NCBI RefSeq assembly: GCF_023343835.1
Contig: NC_064442.1
Span: forward strand, 18,524,501-18,588,500
DNA from: Lagopus muta
Lineage: Eukaryota; Chordata; Aves; Galliformes; Phasianidae
Direction: 5' to 3'
DNA length: 64,000 bases
Below the pieces are notes generated by a model. It saw only the letters and a list, made by a program, of their open reading frames with translations, was not told the origin of the DNA and did no database searches. Of this stretch, positions 24,235 to 35,760 are shown piece by piece; within the stretch, counting starts at the first letter, position 1; the number at the start of each line of letters is the position of its first letter. Made by a program: the position numbers and the translations under genes.

Positions 24235-25080
24235 CACAGAATGGCCTGGGTTGGAAGGGACCTCAGGGATCATCTGGTTCCAATCCCCGTGCCACAGGTG
24301 GGGCTGCCAGCTGCTAGAGCAAGTGCTGCATCACACTGCCCAGGGCTACAGCCAACCTGGCCTTCAACACCTCCAGGAATGGGGCATCCACAGACCCTGC
24401 AGGCAGCTTGTGCCAGCCTACCTAAATCTCCCTTCCTTTAGTTTAAAACCATTCCCCTTTGTCCTATCATTGTCTACCCATATAAAAAGTTGATTTCCCT
24501 CCTGTTTATAAACTCCCTTGAAATACTGGAAGGCCAGAACAAGGTCTGCCCCCAGCCTTCTCTTTTCCAGACTGAACAAGACCAGTCTCTTCAGCCTATT
24601 TTCATGAGAGAAACCCTCAGGCCCTCAGATTATCTTCATGGCCCTCCTCTGGACACTCTCTGACAGTTATACCTCCTTGCCGTGCTGGGGGCCCCAGGCC
24701 TGGATGCAGTACTCCAGATGGGGCCTCACGAGGACAGAGCAGATGGGGACAATCTCCTCCTTCACCATGCTGGCTGTCACTCACTCTTCTGATGGAACCC
24801 AGGATACCACTGGCCTTCCAAGTTCCTAGCACACACTGCTGGCTCACATTAAATTTTTCATCAGCCAGAGCCCCTAAGTCCTTCTTGGCAGGGCTACTCT
24901 CAAGGAGTTCTTCTGTACACATATCTGGGAATGCCCCGACACACGTGCAAAACCTTGCACTTTGCTCTGTTGAACCTATTAGGTTCACAAAGGCCCACCT
25001 TCCAAGTTTATCAGGGTCCCTCTCAATGATGCCCTTCTGCTGTATCAACTGCATTACGGAAAACCCAGAGACCACACTTA
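24235..25080 (-). mobile_element. CR1 LINE fragment including part of ORF2, inverted
   Basis: This is the longest CR1 copy in the window. The 3' part (cagaatggcctgggttggaa, then accattcccctttgtcctat) is followed, reading rightward, by reverse-complemented ORF2 coding sequence (gttgaacctattaggttcac, tttatcagggtccctctc). The left edge is sharp; the right edge fades near 25.08 kb and is approximate. Confidence 0.9.
24640..25070 (-). pseudogene. Decayed CR1 ORF2 C-terminal remnant
   Basis: Translated leftward, the interval retains ORF2 C-terminal signatures of CR1 polymerase. A DPDKLGRWAFVNLI segment corresponds to the usual DLDKLEKWA..NLM. EELLESSPAKKDLGALADEK then corresponds to the usual LESS..EKDLG.LVD.K, and NVSQQCVL to NMSQQCAL. 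Frame slips occur after about SIRR, and later residues continue in a different register. It lacks the endonuclease and the reverse-transcriptase catalytic core, so it is inactive. Confidence 0.8.
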
Positions 25081-28000
25081 GAAGCTCCTGCAGCTTCTCA
25101 GTGACACCTTTATTTCTACCAAGCACCAAAAGCATCGTAATCTGGTTTTGAGTCACACCTGCTGATATACCAAACCACAGTAACAACAAAAACAACACAG
25201 TTGATTTTTGCCCAACTCACCTCCTGAAGGGATTCCGCTCACACCTGCACTGCGGCCGCAGGGACAGCAGGCAGTAAGGACCTGCACAGCACACTGTGGC
25301 TGCCTTCAAGGAATTCCACCCCCACGTGCAAATGGAGAGACCTAAAGCCAAGCATGAATATCCTAAGTTGTATTCCAGCTTGATTAACTGCTCCTACAGG
25401 GACACCACCAAAGGCTGCATTATGGCCCTGACAAGTATAGAAACAATTAAGGAACAAGTATGGGTGCTCCGGATTCAAACTGCCCTGCTTGCATAAATCT
25501 CAAGAGTTATCAGAAAAGGTAGAAGCCTTTCTATTGTTCTCACTTCAAACCATTTGTTGATTTTGTTCAGTGGCAGGGGTCACACATTTCTGAAGAAAAC
25601 AGTTTTTCAATCTTGCAGTTGCTGTCAGAAGCTCTCAACTCAAGCTACATTTCACTTTCCTTTTTTAAAACAGTGAGACACAGATGCTGGTGCCACTGGT
25701 GGTTCACTTGAATGCAGTGTGCTTTGAGGCTCAGCTCTCCACCACAATCACAGCTGGGCTGGTGAACCTCGCTCTGCAATTGGCAATATCCAAACGAGGC
25801 ACTCAGTCTCACCAATAGCTGTGAGGCAGAACAGATGAAAATTATTCCTTGTTTCTCAAAGAAATATCACCACCAGCCCCATCATGCTCTCTCCTCCTCT
25901 CTGTGCACTCACCTACCATAACCAACAGCCCGTCAGCATGGAAATGGAGTGGAAAAATAACTGGCATCACAGGAACTACATGAAATTTGAACAACCAATA
26001 GGCTCCATACATTAATATATATAATTATAATGGAAACAATCAGCCAACAACCCTTCACATGGCTGCACAGACAGGGCTGACCCGAATATGGTTAAAATTG
26101 GAAAGAAAGAAAAAAAAGATCACAAAAGGTAAAAATAAGGCAAAAATCTATTTCTTGCAGATCCTTTTAATTTTAATAAATTATCAAAGGACATGGCTGA
26201 AAATGCTGAAGGAGGAGAGGTGGTACCTGACAAGCAGGAGTGCAGAAGATGAGCTGCACAGCACAGCCTCACGCTGCTATGAAGCCACAACCTGCGGTGC
26301 TGCAGCAAGGACCAGAGAGCAACAACTGGACGGAGAAAATGGAGACAGCCTGGATCTAGCATGGCCAGGCAGGAACAACTACTGTGAGAGCTTTCTTCCT
26401 TCTTTCAGACCATTGATTTCCTCAGCAAAGAGAAAAGCTTGGCAGAAATAGTAAATAAAGAAAACTGGAAAAAATAGCACTGCACGTTTCAGCTGATAGC
26501 ACCATTCCCACGACTGTGCTGTACCAGAACAAGCCTTTACCTGGCACCACTCAGAAGCCAGGATGCAACAGATCCTGCTGCCATCCACCGACCCTCCAAA
26601 AGCCTCAAACTTCAAATATGAAAACCTCTATCCACATGCTGTGGCGCTGCCTTCAAGATTCTGCCTTCTTACCTTCTGTTATGTCAGACTGGACTCCCAG
26701 CACCTGAGGGCTAGAACTTGTTTGCCCTGCCAGCACCACTCACTCACACACAACAGCACAGCTGATGCTGAGCAGTAGTTCCAGCCCAGCCCCATCCCTC
26801 CTGTCGCTATGCTTTGTGACTTCCTGAATCTGCATCTTCAGGTTGCACGAAAACCACAGTAGTGGAAGGGATTACCAGAGCACTGCAGATATGTAGGCTG
26901 TTTCCACCTCTTTTCTTAGCATCCAGACATTTTCAAAAATGATCTTAACTTCAAATGAAGGGGATAATGAGGTAAAAATCCATAACAACAAAAGAAAAAC
27001 TACAGAGCCGAAAATTAAGGCTCCAAAGACCTGCAGTGGGTACAAACAACTGCATGGGAAGATTTGGGTAAATAAGCTGTTTTACACTTCAAACAGAAGA
27101 CAAGCCATTTCAGATTCTAGAAAAGGAAGCGACCTGGGAAAATTACGAAACAGGGCTGTCACACCCCAAATTTGCAGTACACACTGTAATGACTCCTAAA
27201 GCTAATGAAGAAAATGGGACATGCTGTTTTTAAGCAAACTCACCCTTGCAAATGGACCAGCAAAAATATTCTCCTGGGATTTCAGACAGAACCCCTACAA
27301 CTGTCCTGTTACCAGAGTCAAGATGCACTGCAAAGTTGCTTCGGTTAGCGGAGCATGGCATGGCAGCGTAAGAACAATCTTTATCTGTGTTACTATCAAG
27401 ACCACCAGCAAGAAGGATTAAGGCGTATCAAAAGCAATACATACAGCACAGCATCACACTTATCAGCACATATATAACTGGATTAATGGAGAAAAAGCTC
27501 CCTTAATGTGCACTAGAAAGCACACCAAGGCAGCTCCACGGCAGCCCACGCCTTCCCCAGCACAGCCACAGCACCTCAGCTCCACGCCGCCTCCCCGCAG
27601 TGTGCGTCCATCACCATTCGTTCACCTCAACATCAATTCTTCCCTGAGAAAAAGGGAGCGATGCCACCGTTAGCCACTAAATTGGCCGGAAGTCTCCACA
27701 CATCAGGAGTCGGTGCAGCTGCCAAGCTTGCCTTCCACGCACCCTGTCATCACACGCTGAGCGCTCCTCCTACACAGCAGAGCTCAATACAGGTTTCTCC
27801 AGGAAGGATGTAACTAACTGTTGGTATGGGGATGATTTGGACAGCCCTGACCTCACAGAACCGCAGCACAGCCACAGGCACATGGCAGAGTCAGACCGAC
27901 ACCTGGAACAGGACACAACGTGAGGTAATCATCAGTGGGTCCAAGATCTGCCAGGCCTCCATGCCTCCCTGGAAATGGAAGCACCCTCCTGTACTTTTAC

Positions 28001-29530
28001 GTTTCTTTTCCTGAAGGTAATATGTTGTAAGATGAGACTTAGAGGTTTATTCTCCCCTGGGAGCTAAGCAAATGGGATTTCAACAGGAGGGTGAAAAAAA
28101 ACAAAAACAAAAACACACCATGAAAACTAAAGGTAAGCTGAAAATTCATGATCAATTTAGGGGTGAACTTTTAAGAAATATTTTTTTAGAAAATTCAATT
28201 AAAACTAAACTACATTTTCCAACAAGATCACAGTCTATAGATCAGCAGTGGATGCGATACAGCACAGAGCTCTTCAGAGCAGCGTGCAACAGAAGACACG
28301 TCAGGTTTTGTTCCCAGTGCTCTCCACAGCCAACCTCTAAGCCCAGCTGAGCCCAGGCACCCTGTGTCCCCTCCTTCTGACACCAGCGTTCAGCAGCCAT
28401 GTGGTGCAGCAGTGGAACCAATCCCATTCCCTACGTCCTCCACAAAGGCTCGTGAAAGCAAACAGAAGGGCAGAAAGGCAGCAAGAAAGGCTGAACCTAA
28501 ACACATGAAAATAGGATTAACATTTGGCAATGACTTCCCATGTGCTGTGCTTTTCATCTGCCCTGGCAGATCTCTAATAAAGGGTTCACAAACTGATAAC
28601 AAAGCCCTTGAGCTTTCTGCACTGTGAGTCCTGACAGTCCAAGCCCAAAAATGCCAGCTCCAGCAGCACAGGAGCACGCAGCCACCTGCACAGGTGTCCC
28701 ACCTCATCACTAACAGCATCCCTGGATGCAGCTCTGCTTTATCAACAGTTCTCTTATACTTCCTTCTTCGCCTGTTTTCAAACAGGAACATTTGGCTTTA
28801 TAAATTGCTTTTGGAAATACTTCATTTTCTCATTAAAACCCATGCTTCTTTCCACATCTGCTACGTACAACACTGCAACAACCATCAGTTCCCAACAATT
28901 ATTTTATTTTTAATCCACCTGACTGCAACCCCTTAGCACATACGAAGCAGATTACGCTTCTCAATACACACCCGAGAGATTTTAAAACTCATGACAGGTC
29001 TAATGACTTAAATGACTTTCGGCAGCCTGTGCTACTTTTAGAACCCGTGTCCCAGTGCCTCTATTTGTGGCTCTCTCTCTCGCTACAGTTACATTATAAG
29101 GTTTCAATGCCTAAACCCCAGAGCAGCTTTAAGAGGAGCCGTTCAGGTTCATTAACTACAGAAGAAAACTGAGTAAGACGAAGTTCACACGGCAGGGCCT
29201 GAGTGCACCCCAGTCCGGGGGGAATCATGCTGCTGGAACATTTAACGAGAGCTATGAGCTGAGAAGGAGCTGGAAGCTGCCAGCAGCCCTGAAGCAGGCG
29301 GCAGTGGTGTCAGTAACAGGGAGGTGCCTCTGTCAAAAGGCAGATTAAAGAAAAATCAGTGGGGCCAAAACAATGAGATGCAGCTCCTACACCCAAGACG
29401 CTGCAGTGGAAGTGCTCTGAAATCAAGATAACAATAGAGCACGTACTCATGGAGTCAAATAAAAGTCAAGACAAACGTGGGATATCTTAGCAAAGAAAAT
29501 CCTAAATAAGTTCCACAGCAATGCACTCAC
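25081..29530. other. Intron-like sequence, no gene recognised
   Basis: No transposon body, RNA gene or convincing exon was found. A moderately GC-rich stretch lies at 27.5-27.75 kb. A donor-like tcaggag|gtgagt on the minus strand at about 25.22 kb has only a very short open interval upstream. Confidence 0.5.
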
Positions 29531-29595
29531 TGTTTCCTGGTCGTCAACTGTAGGCAGAACATGAGATGCACCAAAGGTGTAGCAAAGGAGATTAT
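29531..29595 (-). other. Candidate coding exon A (65 nt, phase 1 in, phase 0 out)
   Basis: The leftward frame is open across the interval and reads ..NLLCYTFGASHVLPTVDD.. followed by QET. The acceptor side is a T-rich tract ending TTTTGAAGAG. The donor is GAAACA|GTGAGT, a strong match. Joined to exon 1 (phase 1) it would form Asp at the junction and keep the frame open. No homologue comes to mind, and the interval was selected by eye from a large intron, so chance is a real alternative. Confidence 0.25.
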
Positions 29596-32500
29596 CTCTT
29601 CAAAACAACACAAAGTCTACGTTAAATATTTTAATTGGCACAAAACCCCACTTAAAACTACACTGGTACGTACTATTGCACACAGCACGCATTCTAGCAG
29701 CGTCCCATTCTTCACCTCCAGGTCAACATCAACATTAGACACATGTCAAAAAATGTTAAAAGCGCATCAAACAGGATAAATTTATCTAAGTGTAGCAATA
29801 ATGGAAGACAACCAAGCTGGCTGCTGACATGCACTTCGACCAACTGTCAGCGAACGTGACAGCTTCAAGACATGCACAGAAGACAAGAAGTAAAAACAAA
29901 GGTGAAATACTGAGCTCCCACGTATCTGTAGAGCCAGAAAGCCTGAATCAAAACTGAGAACACATTTGTATTTCTAAACAAAAGATAGAAATACAGGAGT
30001 ATGCGGCTGAGAAAGCTCAACAGAGAGATATCCAGTGAATGGAAACCCTAGCCTTCTGGAACCCAAAAGGATATGAAGTGTACAGACAGAAGGCTAGGAG
30101 AGATGAGGTGAAAATTTAAGGGAGTAGGAGGCAGAAGTACAGAAATCCATGCATCGCTCCCCCATCAGACCAAAGAGCAAAAGAAATCCAAGAAAGCACA
30201 GCTAAGGCACTCCTTAGTATCACTCATCCATCACCACAAAATAAAACCACAACTTCTTCAAGCAGGTGAAGCAGTGGGTAACTGAGTCACAGAGCGGCTC
30301 TTCCGCATTTAGAAGACCTCTGGTCAAAGCTATATGACAAGAGGATGTTTATTAGTTGAGATTATAAAGTTGCTATGCCTGAATCATTCAGACTCGAGGT
30401 GATTAGAAAGAAGTCTCTCATCTGAGCTAACACGTACCCCAGTGCGCTCCAGTCCACAGGTCAGAACCTGCCAATGAAGAATCCCAGCCAAAGCAGAGCA
30501 AGTGGATTTCTTCAGTGGTATCTGCTGTCAGTCAGCTGCACAAACTCCTTCGTGGCAAAGAAAACTCACCGCCAGTGCATGCAGAGTGGTGCATTCTGAA
30601 GGGAAAAGCTCTCTCTACCATGAAATTCACCATCTCTAGATCAACTTCACAACTGGAGAGAAAATCTTACTTAGAATACCAGAATGCCCAAGGAACAGGA
30701 GGAATAAGTATGGTCACATCATAAATAACACCATGCTGTTGCCTCAAAACACTGCACTCAGTCTTGCTCGCCTCCTAGCAAGAAACTGAAGTCGAACCAG
30801 GAAAGCTCAAAGCCTGGCAGTGAGAAGTGGAAGATGCTGTAAGAACAGGTGTGTTTAGATGGGGAGGCTGTGTGGACATGGGAATGAGTGGCATAAAACC
30901 CAAGAAACTTCCAGCCACCTCCTCCTGACACGAGTTCCCATCCCACACAGCACTTAGAGAAACCAGAGAGCAAACACAGGCTGTTCCCATGATAATGGAA
31001 CTCCTTTTTACGACAGGAGCTTTCTCTATCAGTATTAAAAGCAAATAAGATTTGTATCAGGCCTGACCCAAAGGAACGGTGATGGGGAAGAGCCCAGAGA
31101 TGTGACCCTGGCCTGCAGGGCCCACGGTGCCCCTGAGCTGGAGGGCCCTCCTTCCCTCCCCCCGGTCAGGGCAGGTTTACCAATGATAAAAAAGGCTTAC
31201 CACAGACTGATGGTCTGTTTGTCTCGTAAAATTAAGATGCTGTCTTTAGCATGAATACTAAATGGTGAAAAGCACTCAGAATTAAATACAGCATATAAAG
31301 CTGGGGTTTCAGATTTCCAACAGCAGCCTGCAACAATACACTTACAAATTGGGCTCACTTATTTATACGGAATTAATCAGGATTACCACTTTCATCTTTG
31401 CAATTTAACTGAAGAACTAAATCAATAGCACCCAATCAGTAAAATATTACTGTTGTTTCCACAGTGCTGAGGCGTTTTTTCTATTAAGAACTCTTTAAAA
31501 AAAAAAAATTATTTAATTATTATTTTTTAAAAGATCAATATCCTCAGAGCATCAATGCAACCACTCAAGGAGCAGAGACCTGCATCAGCACCACAACCTG
31601 AGTGAGGCATCTCCCCCAGCAAACACACCACTACCTGCATCCACTGCCTGCATCCCCAAATACAGCAGGAGGATTTGTTCTTTTTCAGGGGTTGAACTCC
31701 CACTTCTTAATATTCATAGGAAAGCAAATAAATCCACTCTGTAACCAGCATTTAAGTTCAACACACAAGGAGCTGCAATCTTGGCCCTGCAGCTGGCTGA
31801 ATTCTAATCCTGCAAGCCCGACACCAGTAACAACAGCCTCACGGGGTGAATGGAAGCAGAGTGCCTCCCTCCCACTCATTGGCACCTGGAAGCTGTGGCA
31901 GATCCTGCACAGGGAAGGAGCACTGCCAGCCATCAGCAGGAACCTCAGGTGTACCTCCTCCTTGCTGATGCAAAGTGAGCTCAAACACACTGGCTGTATT
32001 CTATGCAGGAGCTACAGATGGTGCAAAAATGTGCTTTTACTCTTCCACAGTTCCTCCAGCTGATGCTGCACAAGTTACATGCTTCTAGGGCTTTTCATCA
32101 CGACAAACACAACGCACACTGCAAAAGGCATCTCCAGCCCGGGCACTCACAGCTGCAGACCAGGCACCAACACACTACAAAGCCCTCAGCAAGGCGGCTG
32201 GAGTCACACAGCAGTTCTCACTCACAAGGCACAGGCTGCAGGGTCAGCAGCCCTTTCTCATTTGCCTATTTATACACACATGTAATCAGCAGTGTTGGGG
32301 CACTCGTATCTCAGCAGTACTAGCAACCAAACTGCTCATATCAGATGGCACGCAACAGCCAGCACACACCAGCCTGGTATACACATGATGGGGACATCAG
32401 CTGGAGATCTGTGCTGCAGGGACGTAACTGAAACCTGCCTATCTGTGCTCAGTTTTTAGCTCATTTAGAAATCATCAAATGCATGAAGAACAAAAAGAAA

Positions 32501-33437
32501 TCCCAACTTTACATTCCTCAGGCACCCAGCAAACCTCTGCTTCTGTGTCATTCAGCTCCCACACACCGTGGCAGCCCTCACAGCAGTACACGTGGCACAA
32601 GGAGCTGCAGCCAACATGTTGCTGAGCACCTGTTATGCTCCAGGAGTCCAGCACACCTCTGGTTCCCACTGCTTCCAGCTGGGCACTTCCCAAACCACCA
32701 GTTTATCCCTAACAACAAGGCATGCTCCGGTGCCAAGGACTTCACCAACCCCAGCGAGAGACGGAACAAATTTCCTGCTTCTGAACAATCTCACCTGCGA
32801 TCTTAATGCTGTACCCGGTTTATCACAGCTTTTCTATTAATAATTAAAATCGACACCAATTTCGGTTTTATTCTGAATGTAATCCTGTTTAGATCAAAGT
32901 TTCCACATTTATCTCAAGTATGTTTCAAAGTAACACGAGGCAGGCACCGAAGCTCACTCCTTGCTTCTACTCTGGTTGGGCTTTATCCCCTCAGCTAAGT
33001 GAAATGCTGTCCTACCTCTGAAACAAGCAGCTCACTTCACCTCACACACAAAGCAACCAGATCGATTGTGACACAGGCTCATGTTTCCAGATACTCGAAA
33101 AAAATGCTTTAAGTTACACATTTTTCTTCCTAAAATAATTCTGCTACACTCCTTTCTTCTTCAGAGAGCAATTACTGCCTATTTATAGATGGAATCAAAT
33201 GTCACTGAAACATTCACTGCTATGAAGAACGTGGCCTTCCAGACCTCCAACTTCTGCTCTTTTGTATCTTTTTATCAACCCCAGAAGGCTCAGAAACAGA
33301 ACACTATTCCTTCTGGACACAAAACACTTCAGTCTTGTGATGCAGAGGCACACATCTACCTTTCATCAAGGCCAAACCACGCGGTCCTCTGTCTCGTCAT
33401 GTGCACTGATGGGCCACAACCAACAACGGGACCACCA
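29596..33437. other. Intron-like sequence, no gene recognised
   Basis: Nothing coding is recognised. The stretch includes the A-rich tract at 31.5 kb and ordinary unique sequence. It would be intron 1 if candidate exon A is real. Confidence 0.5.
31497..31535 (+). repeat. A-rich / AT low-complexity tract
   Basis: A run of 12 A residues is followed by ttatttaattattatttttt. Low complexity only. Confidence 0.75.
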
Positions 33438-33690
33438 CCCCCACACCCAGAACACACTGATGGGGTGCACAGCACTGCCACCCCACATCTACCACACAAA
33501 AACAAGGGCACAGCACTGTCATGCCTAGAACACAACAATGGGAAGCGTGGGAGCAGCATTCCTGCACCCAGAACACAGCAACAGGGAGCAGAAGACCACC
33601 ATGCCTAGAACACATCAACAGGAGCACAGCATCGTCATCCCCACGCCTAGAACACATCAACAGGAGGGCAGCACTGCCACCCCAGTGTCT
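33438..33690 (+). repeat. Degenerate minisatellite, about 35-45 bp units
   Basis: Five or so imperfect units share a core of (c/t)c(c/t)agaacacancaacagggagcac followed by agca(c/t)tgccaccc. Cores are visible near 33447, 33520, 33570, 33603 and 33645. The last two units are the most similar (cctagaacacatcaacagga in both). It lies about 0.75 kb left of the CpG island. Length polymorphism between individuals is likely. Confidence 0.75.
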
Positions 33691-34439
33691 AAATGACAAC
33701 AGAGAGGACCTCTGTGCACGATGTGGAGCATTTGTATCTGATTCCCTCTACCACCAGCACGGAGGGATTTGAATGCGCTTCTCCCGCTTGCCAAATATGA
33801 ATGTATGTGGAACATCTCTTATTTAAGAAAAAAACCTACTACAGATCAGATGGGAGCAAGCATGATGAAGTTCTGCTGTGCAAGAAGCATCTCACCTCCT
33901 CATGGAGACAAAGAACCAAGGCTGTCCTTCACGGACTCCCCTCTCAGGGAGCAATGGACTTCCCCCTCAGAGGAAACCCTGACTCCTATCCTTGTGTGGG
34001 TGGGATGGGGCAGCACATGGCTGCAGTGCAGGAACATGCTCCACAAGATGAAGAGAGGAGGCAATGAGGTGCACTGAACTTCCAGTGCCGTCACACTGCT
34101 GCTTCCAAACTCTCGCTCTGACACACGTAGCCTCAATGAATATTTTGCGTATTTCTGTGCACTGCTGGCTTAACTCATCCCTTTGGTGTTATGGCTATGT
34201 CTTCACCTGCCCTTTTGATGGCTTCAAACCATAAAGGATGTTATTTCATGCAGCTGAGAGCACTCAATATGACTACATCGCTACAGCAAGCTGCCAGCAG
34301 AGCAGCAAACACCCAAACAGAACTGCACATGAAAACAGTAACTATTACAGAGATACAAAGATGTTTGTATCTAATCCTTGATTTCTCAAAAGGGAAAAGA
34401 AAAAAAACCAGCAATCTTCAGAGGTGGAATCCACAGAGC
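33691..34439. other. Unique sequence between minisatellite and CpG island
   Basis: There are no splice-bounded open intervals. Composition shifts from AT-rich to CpG-rich across the right third of the stretch. Confidence 0.45.
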
Positions 34440-34995
34440 TCGTGCAACGGCACAGGTTAAGGCAACGCGTTCCCCGCCACAGGATGACATCAGGAGGACC
34501 GGCTCTGCCCAGCGCGATGCCAACAGGACAGCGGCACCACTACCTGCCGGCTCCCGGCTCCCCCCGGAAACGCCAGGACCCAACGGGGGGCCGCTTCGAA
34601 ATAAAATCCAGAACTCCACACGCGAGATCCTTTTTAAGCTCCGCCGACGAGGAACGCCAAAGTTTTTTCCAAGCCGTCATTTGATTATAACGCTGCCGCA
34701 AAACTACGGCGCGGCTCCGACCCAACTCCCTTCACCAAGGCCCATCGGAGGGCCGCCCGCTACGCGCCATCCGGACGGGATGACGGCCGCCAAAGCCCGG
34801 AGAGCCGCGGCACGGCGCAGAGAGGCGCGCAGTGCGGCCGGCCCCGATCAGCGCTCAGCGCCCCTCTCAGCGCCCAGCGCCCCCCGCCGCAGGTGGCCCC
34901 GACCCCCGCCCGGTCCCAGGTGCGCCCCGCGGAGCTGCGCAGTGGCCTCCACCAGCCCCGTCCGGCTCGGACAAGTGCGGCGGGAGAACAGAGGG

Positions 34996-35032
34996 AAAAA
35001 AAATAATAATAGTTAAAAAAAAAAAATAATAA
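34996..35032 (+). repeat. A-rich tract at the 5' end of intron 1
   Basis: aaaaaaaataataatagtta and an A12 run followed by taataa interrupt the otherwise GC-rich island about 130 bp inside the intron. On the transcribed strand this is a T-rich stretch. Confidence 0.75.
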
Positions 35033-35159
35033 CCACAAACACGCACGAAAAAAATAGATTCCAAATCACAGAATGGGAAATAAAAGCAGCCCGGGGCGGG
35101 GCGCTCTGCCCCCGCCGCCCCCCACCGCCGCCCCCCGCTCCCTCCGCCGCTCCCCGTAC

Positions 35160-35274
35160 CTGTCAGGGGGTTCCGGGGGCCGCTCCGCGCGGCGGCGGCC
35201 GAGGGCTGCGGCTGCCCGAGGAGCAGCGCCAGCCAGAGGGAGCCGAGCAGCCGCCGCGCTCGCCCCGCCGCCAT
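35160..35274 (-). CDS. First coding exon of an unidentified signal-peptide protein
   Basis: This exon reads leftward from an ATG at 35274-35272. The context is purine at -3 and G at +4, a good initiation site. It encodes 38 complete codons plus one base. The N-terminus is MAAGRARRLLGSLWLALLLG, then a Gln/Pro stretch and a small-residue run, which together fit a secretory signal peptide: basic n-region, Leu-rich core and Ala-rich cleavage zone. The mature part would begin near residues 27-31 (...RSGPRNPLT). The exon ends in ACAG followed by GTACGG, a usable donor leaving phase 1, which is typical of extracellular or membrane proteins. It lies in a CpG island just downstream of GC boxes and an NRF1 site. 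The same frame stays open upstream (from a GTG at 35427) but has no ATG there, so 35274 is the preferred start. I do not recognise the family; a secreted, ER or type I membrane protein is the inference. Confidence 0.72.
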
Positions 35275-35423
35275 CGCTCCGCGCCCCGCGCCCCGCAGCC
35301 GCGCTCCCAGCGCCGGCCCCTCCTCCCCGGGGGGCTCCTCCTGCCGCCGGCCCGCTCCTCGCTCCCCGCTCTCAGGCCCCGCGCCTCTCCGAGCGGACGG
35401 CAGGAAGACAGGCTGCAGTAGGC

Positions 35424-35432
35424 TCACTCCAT
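35424..35432 (-). promoter_or_regulatory. Minimal upstream ORF (Met-Glu-stop) in the inferred 5'UTR
   Basis: Reading leftward, ATG GAG TGA occupies 35432-35424, about 150 nt before the coding ATG at 35274. It is upstream of and out of frame with the coding start. If transcription starts to its right, this two-residue uORF would be in the leader and could reduce initiation at the main ATG. The TSS is not visible from sequence, so its presence in the mRNA is inferred. Confidence 0.4.
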
Positions 35433-35502
35433 CGCGGGCCGGTCCGCGGTCCCAATCCCGGCGCCGCGCTCCGCGGCTCCCTCACACGGAGCCGAGGGGC
35501 CG

Positions 35503-35556
35503 CCCGCCCCGCCCCTCCCTTACTCCCGCCCCCGGCCCGCCCCGCCCCGCCCTCCC
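35503..35556. promoter_or_regulatory. Cluster of GC boxes (Sp1/KLF type)
   Basis: Several overlapping GC-box cores occur here on the plus strand (cccgccccgcccctccc, then ggcccgccccgccccgccc). They lie between the NRF1 site and the inferred 5'UTR. This arrangement is typical of TATA-less CpG-island promoters with dispersed starts. Confidence 0.55.
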
Positions 35557-35565
35557 CCTCCCGTC

Positions 35566-35577
35566 CGCGCATGCGCC
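35566..35577. promoter_or_regulatory. NRF1 binding site
   Basis: CGCGCATGCGCC matches the palindromic NRF1 consensus (YGCGCAYGCGCR) at all but the last position. It lies about 290 bp upstream of the coding ATG inside the CpG island, where functional NRF1 sites normally occur. A CRE-like half site (gcgtca, 35586-35591) follows within 20 bp. Confidence 0.6.
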
Positions 35578-35760
35578 CCCGCTGAGGCGTCACCGCCCCC
35601 CGGCCCCGCAGCCCCCCCTCAGCGCCAGGTGTGCGCGCGCCCGCCCGCCCACCACAGCGCCTGCGCGGGACGCCGTGCCGCCCCGCCCTCAATCCCGCCC
35701 CGATCCCCACCTAAAACCGGCACGGTCGCGCTCTCTTTCTTAGAGGGTAGCCCTGCGATA

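Larger units (their letters stand above)
34440..35760. promoter_or_regulatory. CpG island / promoter of the minus-strand gene
   Basis: CpG dinucleotides are rare elsewhere in the window but abundant here, with runs such as gccgcccgctacgcgcc and repeated cccgcccc. The island covers the first coding exon and extends about 500 bp upstream and 700 bp into intron 1. No TATA box is evident. An unmethylated housekeeping-style promoter firing leftward from about 35.45-35.56 kb is the inference. Divergent rightward transcription is possible but not shown. Confidence 0.85.

Noticed and set aside
34867..35157. Continuation of the exon 1 frame past the donor at 35160
   Set aside because: It becomes Gly-Ser-Gly low-complexity sequence and then T-rich sequence. 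Reading through the consensus donor is less likely than splicing.
35073..35585. 170-codon Pro/Ala/Arg-rich plus-strand frame in the CpG island
   Set aside because: This composition is expected from antisense GC-rich promoter DNA, and the frame lacks any domain.
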